The position numbers and the translations under genes are program-made. Of a DNA stretch of 64,000 nucleotides, positions 23,701 through 31,538 are shown one piece after another. Where the stretch lies: positions 6,202,501 through 6,266,500 of the forward strand of contig NZ_CP107932.1 of assembly GCF_036032445.1 (NCBI RefSeq), given 5' to 3'. How positions within the stretch are numbered: the stretch's first letter is position 1; each line of letters opens with the position of its first letter. This DNA comes from Nocardia sp. NBC_00416. GTDB lineage: Bacteria > Actinomycetota > Actinomycetes > Mycobacteriales > Mycobacteriaceae. Below the pieces are notes generated by a model. That model ran no database searches. It was not told the DNA's origin and was given only the letters and a program-made list of their open reading frames with translations.

Positions 23701-25224
23701 ATGACCGAGACCGTGACCGTCCGATATGCCGACCGGATCGCGGCGCTGCTGCGCGCGTTGGACATCGAGTATCCGCCGACCGGCGATATGGAGGTCGTGT
23801 GCCCGATCAACGGCGAGGTGCTGATCGGGCTGCGCCCGCACGGCCCCGCCGAGATAGACGCCGCGATCGCCGCCGCGGCCGCCGCCTTCGACTCCTGGCG
23901 CACCGTGCCGGCGCCGCGGCGCGCGGCCGTGGTGCGTGAACTCGCCACCCTGCTGCGCCGCCACCAGGACGAACTCGCCGAACTCGTCACCCTCGAGGTC
24001 GGCAAGATTCCGGCCGAGGCGCGCGGCGAGGTCCAGGAGATGATCGATATCTGTGAATTCGCCGTCGGCCTGTCCCGGCAGCTCTACGGGTACACGATGG
24101 CCTCGGAACGGCCGGGCCACCGGCTCATGGAGACCTGGCATCCGTTGGGTGTGGTAGGGGTGATCTCGGCCTTCAATTTCCCGGTCGCGGTCTGGGCCTG
24201 GAACACCGCGATCGCCCTCGTCTGCGGTGATCCGGTGGTGTGGAAGCCCTCGGACCGGACACCGCTGACCGCACTGGCCTGCCACGCGCTGCTGCGGCGC
24301 GCGGCCGCGGCGGCCGAGGCCGATCCGGAAATCCATCAGTTGATCCTGGGCCGGGCCGAGGCCGGGGCTCGGGTGGTCGACGACGAACGCGTCGCGCTCG
24401 TCAGCGCGACCGGTTCGGTGCCGATGGGTCGCACTGTCGCTCCGCGGGTGGCCGCCCGATTCGGGCGCTGCCTGCTCGAACTGGGCGGGAACAACGCCGC
24501 GGTGGTCGCCCCCTCGGCCGATCTGGATCTGGCGGTGCGCGGCATCGTCTTCGCGGCCGTCGGCACCGCCGGTCAGCGCTGCACCAGCCTGCGCCGGCTC
24601 ATCGTGCACTCCCGGGTCGCCGACGAACTACTGGACCGCCTGGTGCGCGCCTACCGGCAGCTGCGGGTGGGCAATCCTCTCGACTCCGGGACTCAGGTGG
24701 GTCCGCTGCGCGGCCCCGACGCCTGGGTCGCGATGCGGGACGCCCTCGTGCGGGCGCGTGGCGAAGGCGGTGAACTGCTCTGTGGCGGCGACGCGGTGGA
24801 GCCCGACGGAGTGGGGCCCGGCGGTTACTACGCGGATCCGGCGATCGTCCGGATGCCCGCCCAGACCGAGGTGGTCCGTACCGAGACTTTCGCCCCGATC
24901 CTGTACGTGCTCACCTACGACGAGTTCGAGACGGCACTGACCCTGCACAACGGTGTGCCGCAGGGGCTGTCGTCGGCGATCTTCACCACCGACCAGCGGG
25001 AGGCCGAGCGTTTCCTCGCCGCCGACGGGTCGGACTGCGGTATCGCCAACGTCAACATCGGCACCTCCGGCGCCGAGATAGGCGGCGCTTTCGGCGGCGA
25101 GAAACATACCGGCGGCGGCCGCGAATCGGGTTCGGATGCCTGGAAGGCGTACATGCGGCGCGCGACCAACACGATCAACTACTCCAGTGAGCTGCCGCTG
25201 GCGCAGGGCATCCGCTTCGACTGA
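23701..25224 (+). CDS. pcd: piperideine-6-carboxylate / aminoadipate-semialdehyde dehydrogenase
   Basis: The product is 507 residues and belongs to the ALDH7-like NAD-dependent aldehyde dehydrogenases. It oxidises the product of Lat to alpha-aminoadipate. Visible motifs are VISAFNFPVAVWAWN and VWKPSDRTPL (cofactor site), SATGSVPMGR, LLELGGNNAAVV (catalytic Glu) and TAGQRCTSLRRLIVH (nucleophile Cys). TETFAPILYVLTYDEF and the C-terminal GGEKHTGGGRESGSDAWKAYMRR follow. The ATG follows GAGGAG. The gene diverges from lrpA across 112 bp and matches M. tuberculosis pcd (Rv3293) in context. Together with lat it gives the two-step lysine to aminoadipate route. Confidence 0.94.
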   Translation: MTETVTVRYADRIAALLRALDIEYPPTGDMEVVCPINGEVLIGLRPHGPAEIDAAIAAAAAAFDSWRTVPAPRRAAVVRELATLLRRHQDELAELVTLEVGKIPAEARGEVQEMIDICEFAVGLSRQLYGYTMASERPGHRLMETWHPLGVVGVISAFNFPVAVWAWNTAIALVCGDPVVWKPSDRTPLTALACHALLRRAAAAAEADPEIHQLILGRAEAGARVVDDERVALVSATGSVPMGRTVAPRVAARFGRCLLELGGNNAAVVAPSADLDLAVRGIVFAAVGTAGQRCTSLRRLIVHSRVADELLDRLVRAYRQLRVGNPLDSGTQVGPLRGPDAWVAMRDALVRARGEGGELLCGGDAVEPDGVGPGGYYADPAIVRMPAQTEVVRTETFAPILYVLTYDEFETALTLHNGVPQGLSSAIFTTDQREAERFLAADGSDCGIANVNIGTSGAEIGGAFGGEKHTGGGRESGSDAWKAYMRRATNTINYSSELPLAQGIRFD

Positions 25225-25226
25225 CC

Positions 25227-26252
25227 TCAGGGCCCGGCCTGCGGCGCCGGAGGCGACGCGACAAGACACAGTTCGGCGAAGAATTCGGCCACCGCCCGCC
25301 GGCCGATCTCCATGCCGCGGGACAGGATCCCGGGGTCGGTTTCGACGCTGCTGATATCCGGTGATCCGGCGGGCGGATGGATCTGGGTCGCTGCGCCGCC
25401 CATACCGGCGATCACACCGTCCTCCAACGCCTGCTGGCCGGGTCGCAGCTTCCACGCCCGGTACGCGCCGGGGGCGAGGAACCGCATATAGGTGCCGCCG
25501 ACGACATCGTGTAACCACGGCGCGGGTGGACGGCGCTCGTCGACGCGGCGGGTCCGCAGGATCAGCGCGTGCGTGGCCCCGGCCTGCAGCGCGCTGCGCA
25601 CCGGCACCGTCTCCGCGAGGCCGCCGTCGAAATACCGGCGTCCACCGAGTTCCACCGGGGGACCGGCCAGCAGCGGTAGTCCGGAGGAGGCGCGCAGCGC
25701 GGTCTGCAGTGTCGCCTTGTCCACGATCTGCGGGTGCAGGTCCACCGGGGCGCCGGTGGCGATATCGGTGGCGATGGGATGGAAGGTGGTCTCGTTGGCC
25801 AGGATCGCCGGAAAATCCATCGGATGCAGACCGTCGTACACCTTGTGGACGAGGTAGTTCAGGTCGAACGCCGGTCGGCCGCGCAGCATCCGGGACGGAT
25901 CGATGGCCCGGCGCATGATCGCCGCGTCGGTCCATGCCTTCACCCCGCGCCCGGCCCGTCCGCACAGCAGCCAGGCCGCGTTGATCGCGCCGGCCGAGGT
26001 GCCGTAGACGGCGTCGAAAACCCCCGTCAACCCGAGCTGCTCCAGCGCGTGCACCATCCCGCTGGAGTACACCCCGCGACTGCCGCCGCCCTCGATGACG
26101 AGAACCAGCCGATGGCTGTCGGATCGGCTACCAGATGCGAAACGGTCGCGGATCACCTCCGCGACCGTGGGCTGCAGTGCGCTCACCAGGTCACCATACG
26201 CCGGAGCGGGTGGCGACCATCGATCGCTCACCCGCTCCGGGTCAGTGTGCAT
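25227..26252 (-). CDS. patatin-like phospholipase/acyl hydrolase
   Basis: The product is 341 residues. Patatin hallmarks are complete: oxyanion loop EGGGSRGVYSSG (about residues 53-64), nucleophile elbow VYGTSAGAINA and the catalytic dyad Asp in RYFDGGLAETVPV. No signal peptide is present, so it is probably cytosolic and acts on phospholipid or acyl-ester substrates. A C-terminal region (ALEDGVIAGMGGAATQIHPP) resembles bacterial patatins of the RssA-like group. It converges on pcd with two bases between stops and lies downstream of accA3 on the same strand. No interacting partner is evident. Confidence 0.9.
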   Translation of the reverse strand: MHTDPERVSDRWSPPAPAYGDLVSALQPTVAEVIRDRFASGSRSDSHRLVLVIEGGGSRGVYSSGMVHALEQLGLTGVFDAVYGTSAGAINAAWLLCGRAGRGVKAWTDAAIMRRAIDPSRMLRGRPAFDLNYLVHKVYDGLHPMDFPAILANETTFHPIATDIATGAPVDLHPQIVDKATLQTALRASSGLPLLAGPPVELGGRRYFDGGLAETVPVRSALQAGATHALILRTRRVDERRPPAPWLHDVVGGTYMRFLAPGAYRAWKLRPGQQALEDGVIAGMGGAATQIHPPAGSPDISSVETDPGILSRGMEIGRRAVAEFFAELCLVASPPAPQAGP

Positions 26253-26318
26253 CTACTGTTGGCTCACCGGTCGGTATGCGGTCGCATATACCTGTTCGCG
26301 GCACTCGCCGCGAACCGA

Positions 26319-28109
26319 TCACTTGATCTCGGCGAGGACCGTGCCCTGGGTGATCGCGGCACCGGCCGCCACGCTCAGCCCGGTGACCACACCGGCCTTG
26401 TGCGCGTTGACGGGATTCTCCATCTTCATGGCCTCGAGCACCACGATCAGGTCGCCCGCTTCGACGGACTGGCCTTCCTCGACCGCGACCTTGACGACGG
26501 TGCCCTGCATCGGGGCGGTGACCGCGTCACCGGAGGCCGCGCCGCCGCCCGCACCGCCGCGTGTGCGCGGCTTCGGCTTCTTGCGGGTCCCGCCGGCCGC
26601 GGGCGCGCCCGAACCGACCGAGAACTGACCCGGCAGCGAGACCTCGACCCGGCGGCCGCCGACCTCGACCACGACCTTCTGGCGTGGCAGATCCTCGTCC
26701 TCTTCGGCGGGCCCGGCGCCACCGTCGAACGGTTCGACGGAGTTCTTCCACTCGGTTTCGATCCACTTGGTGTAGACGTCGAAGGATTCACCGTCGCCGA
26801 TGAAGGCCGGATCCTCCACGATCGCCCGGTGGAACGGGATGACCGTGGCCAGGCCCTCCACGTGGAACTCGGCCAGCGCGCGCCGCGCCCGTTCCAGCGC
26901 CTGGGTCCGGTTCTCGCCGGTGACGATCAGCTTGGCCAGCATCGAGTCGAACTGGCCGCCGATGACGCTGCCCTGCACGACGCCGGAATCCACGCGTACA
27001 CCCGGGCCGGTCGGCTCGGAGTACGCGGTGACGGGGCCGGGGGCGGGCAGGAAGCCGCGGCCCGCGTCCTCGCCGTTGATGCGGAACTCGAAGGAGTGGC
27101 CGCGCGGGGTCGGATCCTCGGTGAGTTCCAGCTGCTCGCCGTTGGCGATGCGGAACTGCTGACGCACCAGGTCGATCCCGGAGGTCTCCTCGGTGACCGG
27201 ATGCTCGACCTGCAGGCGGGTGTTCACCTCGAGGAAGGACACGGTGTCGCCCTGCACCAGGTATTCCACCGTGCCGGCGCCGTAGTAACCGGCTTCCTTG
27301 CAGATGGCCTTGGCCGAGGCGTGGATGCGGGCCCGCTGATCATCGGTCAGGAAGGGGGCCGGAGCCTCCTCGACCAGCTTCTGGAAGCGGCGCTGCAGCG
27401 AGCAGTCGCGGGTGCCCGCGACGATCACGTTGCCGTGCTGATCGGCGATCACCTGTGCCTCGACGTGGCGGGCCTTGTCCAGGTACTGCTCGACGAAGCA
27501 TTCGCCGCGACCGAAGGCGGCGACCGCTTCGCGGGTGGCCGACTCGAACAGTTCGGGGATCTCCTCGATCGTGTGCGCGACCTTCATCCCGCGGCCGCCG
27601 CCGCCGAACGCCGCCTTGATGGCGACCGGCACGCCGTACTGCTCGGCGAACTCGACGACCTCGTCGGCATTCTTGACCGGGTCTTTGGTGCCCGCCGCCA
27701 TCGGCGCCTTGGCGCGCTCGGCGATATGGCGGGCGGTGACCTTGTCGCCCAGGTCGCGGATGGACTGCGGGGACGGTCCGATCCAGATCAGCCCGGCGTC
27801 GAGGACGGCCTGGGCGAAGTCGGCGTTCTCGGAGAGGAAGCCGTAACCCGGGTGGATGGCGTCGGCGCCGGACTTGGCGGCGGCGTCGAGGATCTTGTCG
27901 AAGACCAGGTACGACTCGGCCGAGGTCTGCCCGCCGAGGGCGAAGGCCTCATCGGCGAGTTTGACGAAGGGTGCGTCGGCATCGGGTTCTGCGTAAACCG
28001 CGACACTGCCGAGGCCGGCATCCTTGGCCGCCCGGATAACGCGCACGGCAATCTCGCCTCGGTTAGCTACGAGTACCTTCGAGATCCGCGCGCTGGCATG
28101 GCTGGGCAC
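26319..28109 (-). CDS. accA3: acyl-CoA carboxylase alpha subunit (biotin carboxylase plus BCCP)
   Basis: The product is 596 residues from the GTG at 28109, chosen because AGGAGG lies 4 nt upstream; a frame opening 18 bp earlier lacks a site. It carboxylates its own biotin with ATP and bicarbonate, then passes the carboxyl group to AccD partners. Domains in order: biotin carboxylase N-domain (KVLVANRGEIAVRVIRAAKD), ATP-grasp with the Gly-rich loop KAAFGGGGRGMKVA, and carboxylase C-domain with EVNTRLQVEHPVTE. A Pro/Lys-rich linker leads to the BCCP domain with the biotinyl-lysine motif EAMKMEN. It corresponds to M. tuberculosis AccA3 (Rv3285), the shared alpha subunit for AccD4/5/6. birA and accD5/accE5 lie within 8 kb. 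Confidence 0.97.
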   Translation of the reverse strand: MPSHASARISKVLVANRGEIAVRVIRAAKDAGLGSVAVYAEPDADAPFVKLADEAFALGGQTSAESYLVFDKILDAAAKSGADAIHPGYGFLSENADFAQAVLDAGLIWIGPSPQSIRDLGDKVTARHIAERAKAPMAAGTKDPVKNADEVVEFAEQYGVPVAIKAAFGGGGRGMKVAHTIEEIPELFESATREAVAAFGRGECFVEQYLDKARHVEAQVIADQHGNVIVAGTRDCSLQRRFQKLVEEAPAPFLTDDQRARIHASAKAICKEAGYYGAGTVEYLVQGDTVSFLEVNTRLQVEHPVTEETSGIDLVRQQFRIANGEQLELTEDPTPRGHSFEFRINGEDAGRGFLPAPGPVTAYSEPTGPGVRVDSGVVQGSVIGGQFDSMLAKLIVTGENRTQALERARRALAEFHVEGLATVIPFHRAIVEDPAFIGDGESFDVYTKWIETEWKNSVEPFDGGAGPAEEDEDLPRQKVVVEVGGRRVEVSLPGQFSVGSGAPAAGGTRKKPKPRTRGGAGGGAASGDAVTAPMQGTVVKVAVEEGQSVEAGDLIVVLEAMKMENPVNAHKAGVVTGLSVAAGAAITQGTVLAEIK

Positions 28110-28449
28110 TGGGCCTCCTGTGTGCAATATCTGTGGTCGCTGTGCGGGATGGGCCGCGCCTCGGCTCCGCGCCCGCGGATCGGGGTCCGCTATCCGGGTC
28201 CGAAAGGGACCGGATCGCTTCGTGGGCTCCGCCTCCGTGGGTTCGGATCCGCTACGCGGGCTCCGCGCCCGTGGTCGACACTAACTGTCTCGGGGGGAGT
28301 GTAGGCAGTCTGCCAACAAAGCCTGAACCCGGATAGGGCTACCGGAGAGTAGGTCGCAGGTCACAAACGTCTCTACCTGCGCATGTGTAATGCACCCAAC
28401 GTCCGGAACCCGGTGCGCCCGTACGTCCACCCCGCCTCTCGCCGCGGAG
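28110..28449. other. accA3 upstream region with imperfect GC-rich repeats
   Basis: This gap carries the leftward accA3 promoter and ribosome-binding site (AGGAGG near 28113-28118). From 28140 to 28290 there are short imperfect repeats built around GGGCTCCGC and CGGGTCCG, several of which are self-complementary. I see no convincing gene. The style resembles the other palindromic repeats of the window but is not the same family. Confidence 0.5.
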
Positions 28450-29337
28450 TCACCGGGCCCCCGAACCCACCGCCCCGACGCCGCTTCCCGTGGCGATCGG
28501 CATGCGTACCGAGTTGCCCCATTCGGTCCAGGAACCGTCGTAGTTGCGTACCGATTCCCGGCCGAGCAGGTATTCGAGCACGAACCAGGTATGGCTGGAT
28601 CGTTCACCCACCGCGCTGTAGACCGTGACCGGTCCGGTTCCGGGCACCTCGCCGTAGATCGCGTCCAGCTCGGCCCGGCCGCGGAAGCGGCCGTCGGGGG
28701 CCAGCGCGTCGGTCCAGGGGATGTTCATCGCGGTGGGGATATGGCCGCCGCGCAAGACGGTGTCCGGACCCGTCGCGCCGGTGAACCCCGCGTATTCCTG
28801 CGGTGATCGCACGTCGATCAACGGGGTGCCGAGCTGGTCGAGCACATCCTCACGGAAGGCTCGGACCTTCGTATCGTCCCGGACCACCGCCGGGTACCGG
28901 CTCCGCGTCGGTTCCGGTGTCTCGAAGACGGTGTCGCGGGATTCGGCGATCCACACGTCGCGGCCGCCGTCGAGCAGGCGTACGTCGGCGTGACCGAACA
29001 TGGTGAAAACCCACAGCGCGTGCGCGGCGTGGGAGTTACCGTCATTGCCGTACAGCACGACGGTGTCGTCGTGTTCGATGCCCTGGGAGCGCATGAGTTC
29101 GGTGAACCGCTCACCATCGATATAGTCACGGGTCACGGGGTCGTCGAGGTCGCTGCGCCAGTCGAGCTTGCTGGCACCGGGAACATGGCCTATGCCGTAG
29201 AGGAGGACGTCGGCATTACATTCGATGATCTTCAGACCGGACACGCCGAGGTTTGCCGACAACCATTCCGTGGTTACCAGACGGTGTGGGTGAGCATAGG
29301 AGACGAAGGCGGGATATGGGTCCGGGGCGACGGGCAC
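28450..29337 (-). CDS. sseA: SseA-type sulfurtransferase lacking the catalytic cysteine
   Basis: The product is 295 residues with two rhodanese domains, matching M. tuberculosis SseA (Rv3283) in sequence and position. The first domain (SANLGVSGLKIIECNADVLL, HVPGASKLDW) is the usual inactive one. The second has LIDVRSPQEYAGF, LRGGHIPTAMNIPW and the C-terminal YDGSWTEWGNSVR that closes the active site. In functional members the loop reads C-R-I-G-E-R-S-S; here it is S-A-V-G-E-R-S-S. The nucleophile Cys is Ser (codon 28615-28617, residue 241) and the following Arg is Ala. Thiosulfate or mercaptopyruvate sulfur transfer by the usual persulfide is therefore not expected. The gene keeps a clean frame and good conservation elsewhere. 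Confidence 0.9.
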   Translation of the reverse strand: MPVAPDPYPAFVSYAHPHRLVTTEWLSANLGVSGLKIIECNADVLLYGIGHVPGASKLDWRSDLDDPVTRDYIDGERFTELMRSQGIEHDDTVVLYGNDGNSHAAHALWVFTMFGHADVRLLDGGRDVWIAESRDTVFETPEPTRSRYPAVVRDDTKVRAFREDVLDQLGTPLIDVRSPQEYAGFTGATGPDTVLRGGHIPTAMNIPWTDALAPDGRFRGRAELDAIYGEVPGTGPVTVYSAVGERSSHTWFVLEYLLGRESVRNYDGSWTEWGNSVRMPIATGSGVGAVGSGAR

Positions 29338-29504
29338 GTTCGGGTTCCTTCACAGGAGGCGGGCAGTGCTGACGACAGGTTCGAGCCGCACTGTGGATAG
29401 TAAGTGTGACTTGACGTGAACTTGTTGCTGCGCACAAAGTCGGTGCAATGGGCGATTTAATCGCACATCAATCCGATAAAGTCTCCCCGAAGGAGGGGTG
29501 AGCT

Positions 29505-30488
29505 ATGTCTGATTCTTGGCCGCGCCGGCGTCTGCTCGCGATCCTTCGCGGCGCTAGCGAGCCTCTCGACGCCCAGCAGCTGGCGCAGATCACCGGCCAG
29601 CATGTCACCACCGTGCGGTTCCATCTCGATATTCTCACCCGGGAATCGCTGGTGCGACAGTTCCAGCAGCCGCCGCGCGGGCGCGGGCGGCCCCGGATCG
29701 GCTACCGGGCGGTCCAGCGGACCATCGGATATCAGGACCTGGCTCAGGTGCTGGCCGATCAGCTGGGGCCCGACCCGCATCAGCAGGCCGCCGCCGGGCT
29801 GGCGGCCGGCCGGGCCTGGTGCGGCAAGCTCGACACCGCCGGAGACCCCGTCGAATCGGTGCGCGACGCCAAGGACCGCGTCGTATCGCTGATGTCGGAA
29901 CTGGGGTTCGCCCCGGAACGCGACGGGCGCGACGCCGTCCGAGACCCCGAGGAGAGCGCGGTGGTCCGGCTGACGGCCTGTCCACTGCGTGATCTGGCTC
30001 GGACGCACACCGAAGTGGTGTGCGGTGTGCACCGCGGTCTGCTGGCCGAGCTGCTCGAGCGGTCGGGCGCCCACGGCAGAGTGGAGGCCGAACTGGTGCC
30101 GTTCGTGGCCGACGAGGTGTGCGAGGTGCGGCTGCGCCGCGTCCGTCCGCCCGGCGGGCAGAGCCGGGCCGAGGAGTCCGCTCCGGTCGATGGGGCGGTC
30201 ACCGGGGCCCGCCGGCAACCCCAGCCCGGCCGGATCGACGCGGCCGCGGGGCAGGCGGCGCGGATGTCGCGGGTATCAGGTCAGACGGTGCCGCCGGGGA
30301 GCCAGCCGCCGACGTCGGGCTCGCCCGACGCGGAGCCGTTTCCGGCCGCTGCCGGGCCGCTGCCGCCGTCCGCGCGGCAGCAGGGTGGCCGGGTGTTCCG
30401 GGCCGCGCCGCCGCCGTCAGGTGTGGTCGGCCCACAGCCGGGCGACGCCGACACCCACTTCCTGGAGCAGTCGGCGCAGCAGTGGTAG
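29505..30488 (+). CDS. winged-helix regulator of SufR/ArsR type with long disordered tail
   Basis: The product is 327 residues; the start follows AAGGAGG. An N-terminal winged HTH (PRRRLLAILRGASEPLDAQQ then ITGQHVTTVRFHLDIL) is followed by a sensor region. There CPLRDLARTHTEVVCGVHRG gives a C-x13-C spacing, and a third Cys comes later (VADEVCEVRL). This resembles the cluster-binding cysteines of SufR-like Fe-S repressors; cluster binding here is inference. Residues about 215-327 are Pro/Gln/Ala-rich and probably disordered, and their last 72 bp overlap the maf gene on the other strand. It diverges from sseA across 167 bp and might regulate sulfur or redox genes. Confidence 0.8.
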   Translation: MSDSWPRRRLLAILRGASEPLDAQQLAQITGQHVTTVRFHLDILTRESLVRQFQQPPRGRGRPRIGYRAVQRTIGYQDLAQVLADQLGPDPHQQAAAGLAAGRAWCGKLDTAGDPVESVRDAKDRVVSLMSELGFAPERDGRDAVRDPEESAVVRLTACPLRDLARTHTEVVCGVHRGLLAELLERSGAHGRVEAELVPFVADEVCEVRLRRVRPPGGQSRAEESAPVDGAVTGARRQPQPGRIDAAAGQAARMSRVSGQTVPPGSQPPTSGSPDAEPFPAAAGPLPPSARQQGGRVFRAAPPPSGVVGPQPGDADTHFLEQSAQQW

Positions 30489-31061
30489 GCCGATCCCGAC
30501 CACACTGGACGGATCGCCGTCGATCCGGTCGACGAACCAGCCGCCCATGCCGTCGAGGGTGAACGCCCCCGCCACCCGCAGCGGTTCGCCGGTGGCGATG
30601 TAGGCGTGCAGCTCGTCGGGGTCCGGTTTACCGAAATGCACGGTGGTGGCGCTGCAGTCGATTGCTTCGGCGGTGACGACGCCCTCCTGTAGCCGGAGCA
30701 CGCAGTGCCCGGTCACCAGGTCGGCGTGATTGCCGGCCATCGCCTCCCAGCGCGCCAGCGCCACTTCCGGGGTATGCGGTTTGCCCTGGAGCTCGCCGTC
30801 GATCAGCAGCATCGAATCGCAGCCGACGACGACGAGGTCGGCGTCGGGGCCAGGGGTTTCGCCGGCCAGTGCGGCGGCCACGCTCCGGGCTTTCGCCCGG
30901 GCCAGCTCGACGACTACGTCCCGCGGCCCGGTACCGGCGGGCAGGGCTGCCGCTACGGCATCCTCGTCCACATCCGATACCCGGACGACCGGATCGATAC
31001 CGGCGGCGCGCAGCACCGATCGGCGGGCGGGCGACGCGGAGGCGAGGACCAGCCGGGTCAC
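30417..31061 (-). CDS. maf: Maf-family nucleotide pyrophosphatase
   Basis: The product is 214 residues, the usual Maf size. It hydrolyses non-canonical or modified nucleoside triphosphates (dTTP/UTP or m5U/pseudo-U type), keeping the nucleotide pool clean. Motifs are LASASPARRSVLRAAG at the N-terminus, the Asp/Lys region VVGCDSMLLIDGELQGKP, LVTGHCVLRL, and the C-terminal FTLDGMGGWFVDRIDGDPSSVVGIGLPLL. The order accD5-accE5-maf on one strand is that of M. tuberculosis Rv3280-Rv3282. The 24-bp spacing to accE5 suggests one transcript. Its 3' end overlaps the disordered tail of the regulator gene. Confidence 0.95.
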   Translation of the reverse strand: MTRLVLASASPARRSVLRAAGIDPVVRVSDVDEDAVAAALPAGTGPRDVVVELARAKARSVAAALAGETPGPDADLVVVGCDSMLLIDGELQGKPHTPEVALARWEAMAGNHADLVTGHCVLRLQEGVVTAEAIDCSATTVHFGKPDPDELHAYIATGEPLRVAGAFTLDGMGGWFVDRIDGDPSSVVGIGLPLLRRLLQEVGVGVARLWADHT

Positions 31062-31085
31062 GTCAGGGATTCTCCTGGATCGGTG

Positions 31086-31418
31086 TCAGAAGCGCAGATG
31101 CGACAGTTGTGGATAGGAGTACGGCGAGAACGGGGAGGTGCCGCGGTGCAGCTGCGTGGGCCGGCCCCACAGATCCTGGGGGCCGGAATCGGCCGGTGCG
31201 GAGTTCGCACCCGCGGCGGCGGTGAACACGCACACCAGGGCGGCGATCTCAGCGTCGGTCGGCGCACCCTTTTCGATCACGAGAAAGGGCTGCTGCCCTC
31301 CGGCCGTCGCGGCGGCAGAACTCGCATCGCTTTCGCCGGTGATATCGGCGGCCGGGTCCCCGGTGGCGAGGTCCAGTTCGGCTGCGGCCAATACCTCTTC
31401 TTCTGCCACGATCGTCAC
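31086..31418 (-). CDS. accE5: acyl-CoA carboxylase epsilon subunit
   Basis: The product is 110 residues. The C-terminal half carries the epsilon-subunit signature: LVIEKGAPTDAEIAALVCVF followed by DLWGRP and the C-terminal SPYSYPQLSHLRF. The N-terminal 45 residues are acidic and disordered (TIVAEEEVLAAAELDLATGD). In M. tuberculosis the equivalent Rv3281 stimulates the AccA3-AccD5 complex by bridging the subunits. It lies 120 bp downstream of accD5 and 24 bp upstream of maf on the same strand, a typical accD5-accE5-maf operon. Confidence 0.93.
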   Translation of the reverse strand: MTIVAEEEVLAAAELDLATGDPAADITGESDASSAAATAGGQQPFLVIEKGAPTDAEIAALVCVFTAAAGANSAPADSGPQDLWGRPTQLHRGTSPFSPYSYPQLSHLRF

Positions 31419-31538
31419 AGTGCCAGATCCTCTCTCTTGCCTTGATCGGGCTCGCGTCGTGCGGTTGTGTCGACCCGATCTCGTCTCACCGATCGGTTAC
31501 CCGCGATCAGTGTGCGGCCCACTGAGCGTATCGCTGGA

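Noticed and set aside
21692..25224. beta-lactam biosynthetic cluster
   Set aside because: lat and pcd occur in such clusters, but no ACV synthetase, IPNS or other tailoring genes are present and the same genes occur in non-producers.
25734..28304. 856-codon open frame on the plus strand
   Set aside because: It is the antisense of accA3 and the patatin gene; low-complexity Asp/Leu/Gly/His composition and no ribosome-binding site show a high-GC shadow.
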